From Ardenticatenaceae bacterium (GTDB lineage Bacteria > Chloroflexota > Anaerolineae > Promineifilales > Promineifilaceae): a DNA stretch of 64,000 nt. The position numbers and the translations under genes were made by a program. The stretch is from NCBI GenBank assembly GCA_020634565.1, contig JACKBN010000014.1, forward strand, positions 1 to 64,000, given 5' to 3'. Numbering within the stretch: position 1 is the stretch's first letter; every line of letters starts with the position of its first letter. Below the pieces are notes generated by a model. That model saw nothing but the letters and a program-made list of their open reading frames with translations. It made no database searches and was not told where the DNA came from. Positions 26,883-34,081 of this stretch are shown piece by piece.

Positions 26883-26965
26883 TAGGGCGGGTGGGATTCG
26901 AACCCACACGGACTGACGTCCGGCAGATTTTAAGTCTGCTGCGTCTACCATTTCGCCACCGCCCC
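26883..26965 (-). tRNA. tRNA-Leu (anticodon UAA)
   Basis: On the minus strand the cloverleaf is clear: acceptor GGGGCGG with CCGCCCU, D-arm with GGUAGACGC, anticodon stem GCAGA/UCUGC around the loop CUUAAAA (anticodon UAA), a long variable arm as expected for Leu, and the T-arm GUGGGUUCGAAUCCCAC. CCA is not encoded. The gene lies 48 bases upstream of tilS. Confidence 0.95.
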
Positions 26966-27041
26966 ACACAGCACAATAATTGTACACTTGAAAAGAGGCA
27001 CAAACAAGCAATATATAGTATTTGATGTGACATAAGTAGGT

Positions 27042-27070
27042 TTGACTACGTAATTTGCACCATGTATAAT
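27042..27070 (+). promoter_or_regulatory. Strong sigma-70-type promoter ahead of the DUF4388 gene
   Basis: TTGACT (27042-27047), exactly 17 bases, then the consensus TATAAT (27065-27070). Transcription would begin near 27077, leaving a leader of about 148 bases before the ATG at 27225. It probably drives the whole DUF4388-GTPase unit. Confidence 0.75.
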
Positions 27071-27224
27071 GCTCAGGTCAACAGCTTACAGGATAGAAAT
27101 GCGCCTGCTGGCTCAAGATTTCAAGAGGTCAACCGTATCGTTTAAGCGATGGGGCACAACAGGCACAGTAAGTTGGTAATATTTGTAAAAATCCAGCCAT
27201 CAAAACCAAGCAGGAAAAACAACT

Positions 27225-28058
27225 ATGGCCCTTAAAGGCAACCTGCGCGATTTCTCAACAACACAGCTATTAAACCTCATTAACCTGGCCAGAAAAACAG
27301 GGACCCTTTCCATTCAGAATGCGAATGAGAATGCCCAGATGTCTTTTCGCGAAGGCAAGCTGATTTATGCTTACATGGGAAATGAGAACGGCAATCATCT
27401 GGCCCAGATTCTGCAGAACAGCGGTAAGCTTTCTCCAGAACAAGCTCAGGTTATTCAATCCCACGCCAAAGGCAAAAGTGACAAAGAGATAGGCCACCTT
27501 TTGGTAACAGCCCGGCGCGTCACGCAAAACGACATTATTCAAAGCGTGCGCCAGAATGTTTTAGATACAGTCTATAAACTGTTCACTTGGGGCGAAGGCC
27601 AATTCCGCTTTGATGCCAACAAACTGCCCAACAGCGGTTACATCACCATTCCCATCGATTTGGAAAGCGTGATTATGGAAGGCAGCCGGCGGCTAAAAGA
27701 GTGGGAAATCCTGCAAGATGAGCTGCCCGATCTAGATGTGGCTTTACGCTTTACAGATAGACCTGACGCCCGCCTACGCAATATCAACCTTACCGTTGAA
27801 GAATGGCGTGTTGTCTCTTTTGTCAATCCTCGAAACTCTATTCGCCAAATAGCGAAAGCCAACAATCTTAGCGACTTTGAAATTCGCCGCATTGTATACG
27901 GCATGTTGCAAGCCGGATTGGTTGAATTTGTTAACCAACCGAAACCTGCTCCCGAAAAGAAAGAAGCTACTTCTCGGCAAAGAGCCGCCGCTGAACCATC
28001 ACCCGCTGTTAAGCGTTCCGTGGTGGTTCGGCTCATCGATCGTATTCGGGGCTTGTAA
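27225..28058 (+). CDS. DUF4388-domain (PATAN-like) signalling protein
   Basis: A 277-residue protein. Residues 1-110 match the DUF4388 pattern: L-K-G-N-L-R-D-F-S-T-T-Q-L-L-N-L-I, G-x-L-S-I, F-R-E-G-K-L-I-Y-A. A winged-helix-like region with I-R-Q-I-A-K-A-N-N-L-S-D-F-E-I-R-R follows (about 195-240), then a Pro/Ala-rich charged tail. In other bacteria DUF4388/PATAN proteins work with small GTPases and two-component systems in motility, polarity or gliding. Here a Ras-like GTPase follows after 107 bases. It has no enzymatic motif and probably acts as an adaptor. It opens the unusual 27-39 kb cluster. Confidence 0.8.
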   Translation: MALKGNLRDFSTTQLLNLINLARKTGTLSIQNANENAQMSFREGKLIYAYMGNENGNHLAQILQNSGKLSPEQAQVIQSHAKGKSDKEIGHLLVTARRVTQNDIIQSVRQNVLDTVYKLFTWGEGQFRFDANKLPNSGYITIPIDLESVIMEGSRRLKEWEILQDELPDLDVALRFTDRPDARLRNINLTVEEWRVVSFVNPRNSIRQIAKANNLSDFEIRRIVYGMLQAGLVEFVNQPKPAPEKKEATSRQRAAAEPSPAVKRSVVVRLIDRIRGL

Positions 28059-28165
28059 AATTGCCAGTTTGGTAGCATCTGCATAGGTTTGCATTTGTCA
28101 GCCAAGCGTGGGAGCCAACAAACTTAAATCACAATATCATTGCTCAATATGAAGGTAGTAACATT

Positions 28166-28708
28166 ATGCAAGCTGTCAAAATGGTAATTACTGGCCCATT
28201 TTCTGCCGGAAAAACCCAATTTATTGGATCCGTCAGTGAAATTGATGTCGTTTCTACGGAACGCAGAATTTCCAGTTCGGCGGAACAAGTGAAAGAAAGC
28301 ACAACGGTGGCGATGGATTTCGGCCGTATTACTGTTGGCGACGATCTGGTTCTTTATTTGTTCGGTACACCGGGACAGCGACGCTTTGACTTTATGTGGG
28401 ATATTTTGTCTCAGGGTATGTTGGGCTTTGTTGTTATGGTGGACAGCACCAAGCCAGAAACATTTCGGGAAGCAAAGCGCATTCTGGAAACGTTTGAGAG
28501 TTATGCCTCAACGCCCTTTGTTGTTGCTGCCAATAAACAAGATATGGAAGATGCTTGGGAACCGGAAGATCTGCGCATCATTCTTCGGCTTCGACCAGAT
28601 GTAAAAATTCTGCCATGTGTTGCCACTGATAAGGAAAGCGTTAAGAATGCATTGCTAGAATTGCTTTATTCTATTTTAGAGCAACTAGACCAAGAAAATG
28701 GTGATTAA
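28166..28708 (+). CDS. Small Ras-like GTPase (COG2229 / MglA-related type)
   Basis: A 180-residue GTP-binding switch protein. The P-loop is G10-P-F-S-A-G-K-T17. Switch I contains the S-T-T-V-A-M-D-F-G-R segment, the G3 motif is G-T-P-G-Q-R-R-F (67-74, with Gln71 at the Ras Q61 position), and G4 is N-K-Q-D (123-126). Lack of a membrane-anchor signal suggests cytoplasmic action with partner proteins. Relatives in Streptomyces 'conservons' and in Myxococcus control development and polarity, where they pair with roadblock or DUF4388-like partners. No roadblock GAP gene is seen nearby. GAAGGTAG upstream of the ATG is a modest ribosome binding site. Confidence 0.9.
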   Translation: MQAVKMVITGPFSAGKTQFIGSVSEIDVVSTERRISSSAEQVKESTTVAMDFGRITVGDDLVLYLFGTPGQRRFDFMWDILSQGMLGFVVMVDSTKPETFREAKRILETFESYASTPFVVAANKQDMEDAWEPEDLRIILRLRPDVKILPCVATDKESVKNALLELLYSILEQLDQENGD

Positions 28709-29057
28709 CTGTTTAACGTGACCTTTACATCTCCTTTACCAGCTTTTCACAGTGATTGTATCTGCTAAATGTTACTATTTTTGGTGTGCATATGTCTATG
28801 AAAATATGCCGTAAACGCGCACCAGTTCTTCTTGAAGTGGGCCTCAGGCAGTAGCTTCTCAGCTTATCTTTTTCAGACGTCGCATACAGAACTTTGATTT
28901 ATTAAGGTAACGAGCTTACGATTTATTACAAAACCTGACAGTATGCGATCTGAGGTGTTCCACTCTCACTCACGTTCACTGATTTCGTAAACGGCCGTTA
29001 CCCAAAACACATCACCTTCCGCCATCTGGCGCTATTTATGGGGTAATTGAGGTAAGT
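28709..29057. other. Long intergenic region upstream of the first alpha/beta hydrolase
   Basis: A 349-base gap without an open frame that I would call a gene. It is AT-rich relative to its neighbours. It contains a weak promoter candidate TTGATT-17-TACGAT (28894-28922) flanked by the inverted pair TCGCATAC (28880-28887) and GTATGCGA (28941-28948). GATTTATTA also occurs twice (28896 and 28920). One ACGGCCGT copy is near 28991. This is where the second half of the cluster probably begins transcription. Confidence 0.5.
28880..28948 (+). promoter_or_regulatory. Candidate promoter framed by an inverted repeat
   Basis: TTGATT (28894-28899) and TACGAT (28917-28922) are 17 bases apart. The 8-base inverted arms TCGCATAC and GTATGCGA lie outside them, 53 bases apart. 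The arrangement would suit a regulator that binds both sides, but no matching regulator is known. Confidence 0.35.
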
Positions 29058-29885
29058 GTGAGTTCTATTGTTACCGAACAAGGGATTCTGCATTACGAAT
29101 CAATAGGACGGGGCCAACCCATCATTCTATTACATGGATGGATTAATTCCTGGGATGTCTGGCGCGACATCATGATTGATCTCGCAGGCACCAGACGTTT
29201 TCGCGTCTATGCCCTGGACTTCTGGGGCTTTGGGGATTCAGCCAAACCATCACAAAAACAAACTGCCAGCTTTCAAATTGACAGCTATGTGGAAATGGTG
29301 AATCAGTTTATGGATTCACTGGGCATTCAGAGCGCACCAATTTTTGGACACTCAATGGGTGGTACCGTTGCTTTGCAAATCTCTTTAACACATCCTGAAC
29401 GAGTAGAAAAAGTAGCCCTGGTCGGCTCGCCGATTGTGGGTAGCTCACTACATCCATTTTTGCAGCTGGCAGGTTATGGCTCAATTGCCAAGCTAATTTG
29501 GCGCTATCCTATCATGCTGCATTCTATTATGCGCATTTTGTTGGCCAAGGATTCCAAAAAAGTGCGCAATATGATTTTTAGAGATGTACAGCGCACCACT
29601 ATTGAGTCCTTTTTTCGCAGCATCGGTGATTTACGCGATACGGATTTAAGCAAACAGTTGCCTACACTCGATATTCCAACACTGGGGATTTACGGAGCCA
29701 AAGACAAGATCGTTTCCCCAACCAATGCAGATTTATTAAAAAGTGGCGTAAAATCAGTTGAAATTCAGGTTATGGATCACTCACGTCATTTCCCAATGAC
29801 TGATGAGCCCGAACGCTTTTTAAAAGCTGTCAATGGTTTTCTTAACAATCATCACGTTCATCAATCCAATGGCCAGGTAGTTTAG
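29058..29885 (+). CDS. Alpha/beta hydrolase (catalytically intact member of the pair)
   Basis: A 275-residue alpha/beta hydrolase: oxyanion-hole motif L-L-H-G-W, nucleophile elbow G-H-S-M-G-G with Ser99, acid in Y-G-A-K-D-K-I, and catalytic His in D-H-S-R-H-F-P-M. It resembles the esterase/haloperoxidase branch without a specific match. The start is a GTG at 29058. Its stop is 2 bases before the next ATG (29888), so it is translationally tied to the V4R protein. A homologue with a mutated nucleophile closes the cluster at 38121; the two share opening pattern L/I-H-Y-E-x-x-G-R-G-Q-P. Confidence 0.88.
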   Translation: MSSIVTEQGILHYESIGRGQPIILLHGWINSWDVWRDIMIDLAGTRRFRVYALDFWGFGDSAKPSQKQTASFQIDSYVEMVNQFMDSLGIQSAPIFGHSMGGTVALQISLTHPERVEKVALVGSPIVGSSLHPFLQLAGYGSIAKLIWRYPIMLHSIMRILLAKDSKKVRNMIFRDVQRTTIESFFRSIGDLRDTDLSKQLPTLDIPTLGIYGAKDKIVSPTNADLLKSGVKSVEIQVMDHSRHFPMTDEPERFLKAVNGFLNNHHVHQSNGQVV

Positions 29886-29887
29886 GC

Positions 29888-30526
29888 ATGTATCAAGCGC
29901 CAACAACACAAGTTGAATATTACTACCCCAATAAAATGGGGCGAATTGTCCTGGTAGCCATGGAAGAAATTATGGGGCACCATGGTGTCAATGCAGTTTT
30001 GAACCTGGCAAAGCTCTCTCATATGGTTAACAATTATCCACCGAATAATTTGCAGCTTGGCTTTACTTTTGCTGAATTTAGCGCCATCCAGCAAACTTTA
30101 GATGATATGTATGGTGAACGAGGTGGCCGCGGCCTGGCTTTGCGGGCAGGCCGCGAAACGTGGAAATATGCCCTCAAAGAATTTATGCCTGTTTTGGGCA
30201 TCACCGACCTGGCTATGCGAATGTTACCATTGGGCATTAAAATAAAAATTGGGCTAGACGTTTTTGCAGAGACGTTCAACAAGTTCAGCGACCAGCGCGT
30301 GCGCCTGGGTGAAGATGCTGACCATTACTTGTGGATCATTGAACGCTGCCCTATTTGTTGGCAACGAACCTCAGAAACGCCCTGTTGCCATTTGGCCATT
30401 GGCTTGTTAGAACAAGCGTTAGATTGGGTAAGTCGTGGGCGTCGTTTTAAAGTCGAGCAAATTAGCTGCATTGCCACTGGTGATGAAACCTGTACGATGG
30501 CGATTACCAAGCAACCGATTGTGTAG
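29888..30526 (+). CDS. V4R-domain-like ligand-binding protein
   Basis: A 212-residue protein. The C-terminal part (about 140-207) matches the V4R (4-vinyl reductase) pattern: C154-P-I-C157-W, C166-C167 with G-L-L-E-Q-A-L-D-W, then F-K-V-E-Q-I-S-C194-I-A-T-G-D-E-T-C202. V4R domains bind small hydrophobic molecules and occur in bacteriochlorophyll synthesis, in sensors such as the XylR/DmpR N-terminus, and in archaeal regulators. Six cysteines could hold a metal. There is no effector domain, so it may carry or present a ligand to its neighbours. I regard the family call as likely, the ligand as unknown. Confidence 0.65.
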   Translation: MYQAPTTQVEYYYPNKMGRIVLVAMEEIMGHHGVNAVLNLAKLSHMVNNYPPNNLQLGFTFAEFSAIQQTLDDMYGERGGRGLALRAGRETWKYALKEFMPVLGITDLAMRMLPLGIKIKIGLDVFAETFNKFSDQRVRLGEDADHYLWIIERCPICWQRTSETPCCHLAIGLLEQALDWVSRGRRFKVEQISCIATGDETCTMAITKQPIV

Positions 30527-30560
30527 GTTGCGGTAATCTATAGATATTTAGAGCAGTTTT

Positions 30561-31847
30561 ATGCGAAGAGTCATCATTAACGAACCAAGTTTTATTGCCC
30601 CGTTTAATGAACCGGCACGTGATTTACGCGTGCAGAATAAACCTTTGTGGCTGTGGCAAAGGGACTTGCTAGTAAAACATGCTATTGAAGAGCGTGAATA
30701 TCCAGACTGGGAAATCGCCCGACAGTTAGAAACGGACAAGGTTGAAAGTCTGGTACATCGCGACAACTTGTTTTTCAACCAACTGTTAATTGATGATTTT
30801 ATTAAGCAAGCAAAAGCTGGTAAAAGGCCAGTGCGCCTGGCGTTTCACAAGGATGATCCGGCTATTGCCAAGCATGTACGGCCGTTAACCCACTCCTTCA
30901 TGCAAAAAGGGGATCTGCTGCTGGCTGATATGTGGTACCTACCTAATGGCATCACGCAAAGCCTGGACGCCGAACCGCTAGTCATTGACACTGAATCCCG
31001 AGAACGTGGTTACTATCATATCCCCCCCTACATGGCGACAGAATTTGGCGATCTGGTTTATCAGTTACCGAAAAAAGTATTTGTACTCGTTGAAAACTGG
31101 GTACATCTATTCATAGCGGATATTTTGCTCGGCGTTTTCACACAAGGGGCCAATGTTGAAGACCACATCGCGGGCAGCTGGCCAACCAAGCTAAAAATTC
31201 TGGCTCGGTCAGTTCTGGAACAGAAGCGTGTTTTGTCTAGCTCAAAACTGGTGGTGGTCGGTAAAAACGTTCACATTGACCCAACGGCCGTTATTCACGG
31301 CTATACAGTTATTGGGGACAACGTCACGATTGGCGCGGGTGCCGTCATTGACAACTGCATTATTGGCAGCAATGTTACCGTTTCACAAGGTTGTCAACTC
31401 CTACTCAGCGTCATTAGTGATGGCTGTTTTCTTCCCTTCCGCGCCGCCCTGTTCATGACTACCTTGATGGAAAACACCTCTATTGCGCAAAACACCTGTT
31501 TACAGCTTTGCGTAGTTGGGCGAGATTCCTTCATTGGTGCAGGCAACACTTTCACGGATTTCAATATTTTGGGTGGACCACTCAAAACAGTGAACCACGA
31601 AGGGAAATTAGAAGCCACCAATCTGCTCATTTTGGGCGGCTGTGTCGGGCATCATTGCCGCATCGGTTCCGGGGCCATCATTTATGCCGCCCGTACCATC
31701 GAATCGGATGTCGTGATGCTCGCCTCTGACGATCGCCAATTCATCACCAAAAATGTTACATATGATCAAAGCGATCATCATGCCCACAGTGCAAAATATC
31801 GTTACCCACGCCTTTACCCCAGAAAGGGGGAAGTCGGTTCTTTTTAG
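30561..31847 (+). CDS. Left-handed beta-helix protein with uncharacterised N-terminal domain
   Basis: A 428-residue protein. Residues about 235-400 carry hexapeptide repeats of a left-handed beta-helix (V-H-I-D-P-T-A-V-I-H-G, V-T-I-G-A-G-A-V-I-D, C-I-I-G-S-N-V-T-V, and V-G-H-H-C-R-I-G-S-G-A). This is the fold of LpxA/GlmU acyl- and acetyltransferases, sometimes fused to sugar nucleotidyltransferases. The N-terminal 230 residues show no nucleotidyltransferase signature (no G-x-G-T-R) and I do not recognise them. It may be an acyl- or acetyltransferase, or a scaffold. It sits between the V4R gene (34-base gap) and the acyl-ACP-reductase-like gene (80-base gap). Confidence 0.7.
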   Translation: MRRVIINEPSFIAPFNEPARDLRVQNKPLWLWQRDLLVKHAIEEREYPDWEIARQLETDKVESLVHRDNLFFNQLLIDDFIKQAKAGKRPVRLAFHKDDPAIAKHVRPLTHSFMQKGDLLLADMWYLPNGITQSLDAEPLVIDTESRERGYYHIPPYMATEFGDLVYQLPKKVFVLVENWVHLFIADILLGVFTQGANVEDHIAGSWPTKLKILARSVLEQKRVLSSSKLVVVGKNVHIDPTAVIHGYTVIGDNVTIGAGAVIDNCIIGSNVTVSQGCQLLLSVISDGCFLPFRAALFMTTLMENTSIAQNTCLQLCVVGRDSFIGAGNTFTDFNILGGPLKTVNHEGKLEATNLLILGGCVGHHCRIGSGAIIYAARTIESDVVMLASDDRQFITKNVTYDQSDHHAHSAKYRYPRLYPRKGEVGSF

Positions 31848-31927
31848 CCTAAAAGGGTTGAAAGTAGTAATGTAAGGGACAGAATTACCATTGAACAGTA
31901 ATTTATCCTCATTACACTCAAGCTATT

Positions 31928-33073
31928 ATGCAGGATAGTTTTGCTTTTATTATTCATCCTCTAGATCCGAAGCGCGACGTGAGTCGTAAGTATCCCGCTT
32001 TGGGAAAACTGCCTGCCTGGTTAATTGAATTTCTCTCTATTTTTTATCCCCCGGTTTTGGTCTCTGAAATTGAAGGCATACAATCGATGGCCAACGGCCG
32101 TTCCCTCAAAGGTTGGTTCGTCGCCTGCCCGCTCACACCCAACATGATGATGCGCCTCCCAACGTCACTGGTCTACCGTAAGATTGTGCAGACAGGTCGG
32201 CTGGCCGAAAAACTAGGTGCACAAATCCTAGGCTTGGGAGCATTCACATCTGTGGTGGGCGACGGGGGGCTTACGATTGCCAGGCAGCTAAACATCCCTG
32301 TAACCACCGGTGACAGCTACACTGTGGCCCAAGCGGTTCATGCCGTTCAGGAAGCGGCCGTTTTGCTGGAAAAGCCGTTGTCCCAGGCTACTGTAGCCAT
32401 CGTGGGAGCCACAGGGGCTATTGGTTCCATTTGTGCCCAACTACTGGCCCCCGACTGCGAAGAAATGATTCTGATTGGTCGGCGCACAGAGAAACTAGAG
32501 GATGTAGCAACGGCCGTTCGCCAACGTGGCCAACAAAAAGTTATGGTTTCCAGCAACATGGATGATCTGGCCAAAGCGCACTTCATTATCACCGTAACCA
32601 GCGCGGTAGATGCTATCATCGAACCGCAACATCTTCGGCGCGGCGCGGTTGTGTGCGATGTGTCCCGTCCACGCGATGTCTCCCGGCAGGTTGCCGAACA
32701 ACGCCCCGACGTTCTGGTCATTGAAGGGGGCATGGTAGAGGTGCCAGGACCAGTAAACTTTAATTTTGACTTTGGCTTTCCGCCCAAAATGGCTTATGCG
32801 TGTATGGCCGAGACTATGGCCCTGGCTTTGGACGGAAATTACGCATCTTTCACGCTGGGTAAAGACATAAAATTGTCGCAAGTACAGACAATTGATACAA
32901 TCGCAAAACGGCACGGTTTTAAGCTTGGCGGCTTTAGAAGTTTTGAACGCGCTGTTACAAGTGAACGAATTGCATATGTAAAAGCCGCCGCTTCACCAGA
33001 CAGAAATGCTGTCACTGCCGTTCCATATATTAATCCAAACAATCAAATTTCTGTGGACGCAGTAAATATTTAA
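31928..33073 (+). CDS. Acyl-ACP reductase-like (fatty aldehyde-forming) oxidoreductase
   Basis: A 381-residue protein that resembles cyanobacterial long-chain acyl-ACP reductase (AAR), which makes fatty aldehydes from acyl-ACP. Matching points are D-V-S-R near residue 17, L-G-A-F-T-S-V-V (104-111), T-T-G-D-S-Y-T (126-132), the NADPH loop V-G-A-T-G-A-I-G (159-166), L-I-G-R-R, V-I-E-G-G-M-V-E, and Y-A-C292-M-A-E-T-M. AAR has its catalytic cysteine in the same kind of setting (F-A-C-F-A-E-A-M). The glutamyl-tRNA-reductase-like Rossmann domain is intact. The 381-residue length exceeds AAR by about 40, mostly at the C-terminus. No aldehyde-deformylating oxygenase gene is in the window. Homology call is from recognition, not alignment. 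Confidence 0.75.
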   Translation: MQDSFAFIIHPLDPKRDVSRKYPALGKLPAWLIEFLSIFYPPVLVSEIEGIQSMANGRSLKGWFVACPLTPNMMMRLPTSLVYRKIVQTGRLAEKLGAQILGLGAFTSVVGDGGLTIARQLNIPVTTGDSYTVAQAVHAVQEAAVLLEKPLSQATVAIVGATGAIGSICAQLLAPDCEEMILIGRRTEKLEDVATAVRQRGQQKVMVSSNMDDLAKAHFIITVTSAVDAIIEPQHLRRGAVVCDVSRPRDVSRQVAEQRPDVLVIEGGMVEVPGPVNFNFDFGFPPKMAYACMAETMALALDGNYASFTLGKDIKLSQVQTIDTIAKRHGFKLGGFRSFERAVTSERIAYVKAAASPDRNAVTAVPYINPNNQISVDAVNI

Positions 33074-33092
33074 TTTGCCAAGGAAAAAGCTC

Positions 33093-33986
33093 ATGAGCAA
33101 CGGCCGTATTTTAATAGTAGAAGACGACTTTGATATTTCAAACATGTTGCGCATCTTCTTCACCGGGCAGGGTTACCATGTAGACGTTGCCGCTCGTGGT
33201 AATGATGCCCTGGAGCTTTGCCGCAAAAAGCTACCCGACCTCATCGTGCTGGACATCATGCTGCCAGATATGAATGGGTATGAAGTATGCAAAGTGATGC
33301 GCACCACCACCCGCACCAGCCATATTCCCATCATCTTCCTGACTCAGAAGGATGAACGAAGCGATCGCATCGCCGGGCTGGAACTGGGAGCTGATGATTA
33401 CATCACCAAACCGTTTGATATTGAAGAACTCAAGCTACGTGTGCGCACCGCTATCAACACCTATAAACGGCACAACATGACAGACCCAATCACCGGCTTA
33501 CCCAGCAGCCGCCTGATCGAAGATCAGCTGCGCAACCTCATGCGCACCAAAGATTGGACTTATCTGCAAATTGGCATTGACAATATTGAGCCCTTTAGCG
33601 ACGAGTACGGCTTCTTAGCCCGCGATGAAGTGCTTCGTTTCACCACACTCCTGCTCAACGAGGTGGATGACGATTTGGGCACGCTAAACGACTTTATCGG
33701 TCACGCTACCAGCAATACGTTTGTGCTCGTCACCATGTCTGACAATATTTCCACGGTGGTGAGTGAACTACGTCAGAAATTTGATGAAGGCATTCTTTCC
33801 CATTACAGCTTCATCGATCGTGAACAAGGGGGCATTATGCAGCCAGATGGAAATTTGGTGCCGCTGATGAAGCTCTCCATTGGCATCGTGTCCGAAAGGA
33901 CACAACGTTTTTCCGATATTCGTGAAATCACTGAAACGGCCGCAGAGATGCGTCGTTTGGACAGAGATAAACAAGCCCAACAATAA
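33093..33986 (+). CDS. Response regulator with degenerate GGDEF-like domain
   Basis: A 297-residue protein. Receiver domain (1-120): acidic pocket V-E-D-D, phosphoacceptor Asp54 in I-V-L-D-I-M-L-P-D, and K in T-K-P-F. A GGDEF-like fold follows, beginning D-P-I-T-G-L-P-S-S-R (about 130) with I-G-I-D-N-I-E-P-F. The catalytic GGDEF position reads H-A-T-S-N-T-F, so cyclase activity is very unlikely; no RxxD inhibitory site is seen. It probably signals by binding, not by making c-di-GMP. ATG 33093 has AAGGAAAAAG upstream. It ends 95 bases before the large kinase gene. Confidence 0.88.
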   Translation: MSNGRILIVEDDFDISNMLRIFFTGQGYHVDVAARGNDALELCRKKLPDLIVLDIMLPDMNGYEVCKVMRTTTRTSHIPIIFLTQKDERSDRIAGLELGADDYITKPFDIEELKLRVRTAINTYKRHNMTDPITGLPSSRLIEDQLRNLMRTKDWTYLQIGIDNIEPFSDEYGFLARDEVLRFTTLLLNEVDDDLGTLNDFIGHATSNTFVLVTMSDNISTVVSELRQKFDEGILSHYSFIDREQGGIMQPDGNLVPLMKLSIGIVSERTQRFSDIREITETAAEMRRLDRDKQAQQ

Positions 33987-34081
33987 CCAGCTATACCCAC
34001 CTGTTATGCGACTTCCGCAAGCAAGCACTTAACATTCGTGTAACGTTGTAGAGGTAGCGGCTGAGGTTTTAAACATTCAAG

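Noticed and set aside
26835..27011. Extension of tilS upstream by 59 residues
   Set aside because: The frame runs through the tRNA-Leu gene; peptide M-V-D-A-A-D-L-K-S-A is just the tRNA read as protein.
31928..33073. Alkane biosynthesis locus
   Set aside because: An aldehyde-deformylating oxygenase gene is not present, so alkane formation cannot be claimed.
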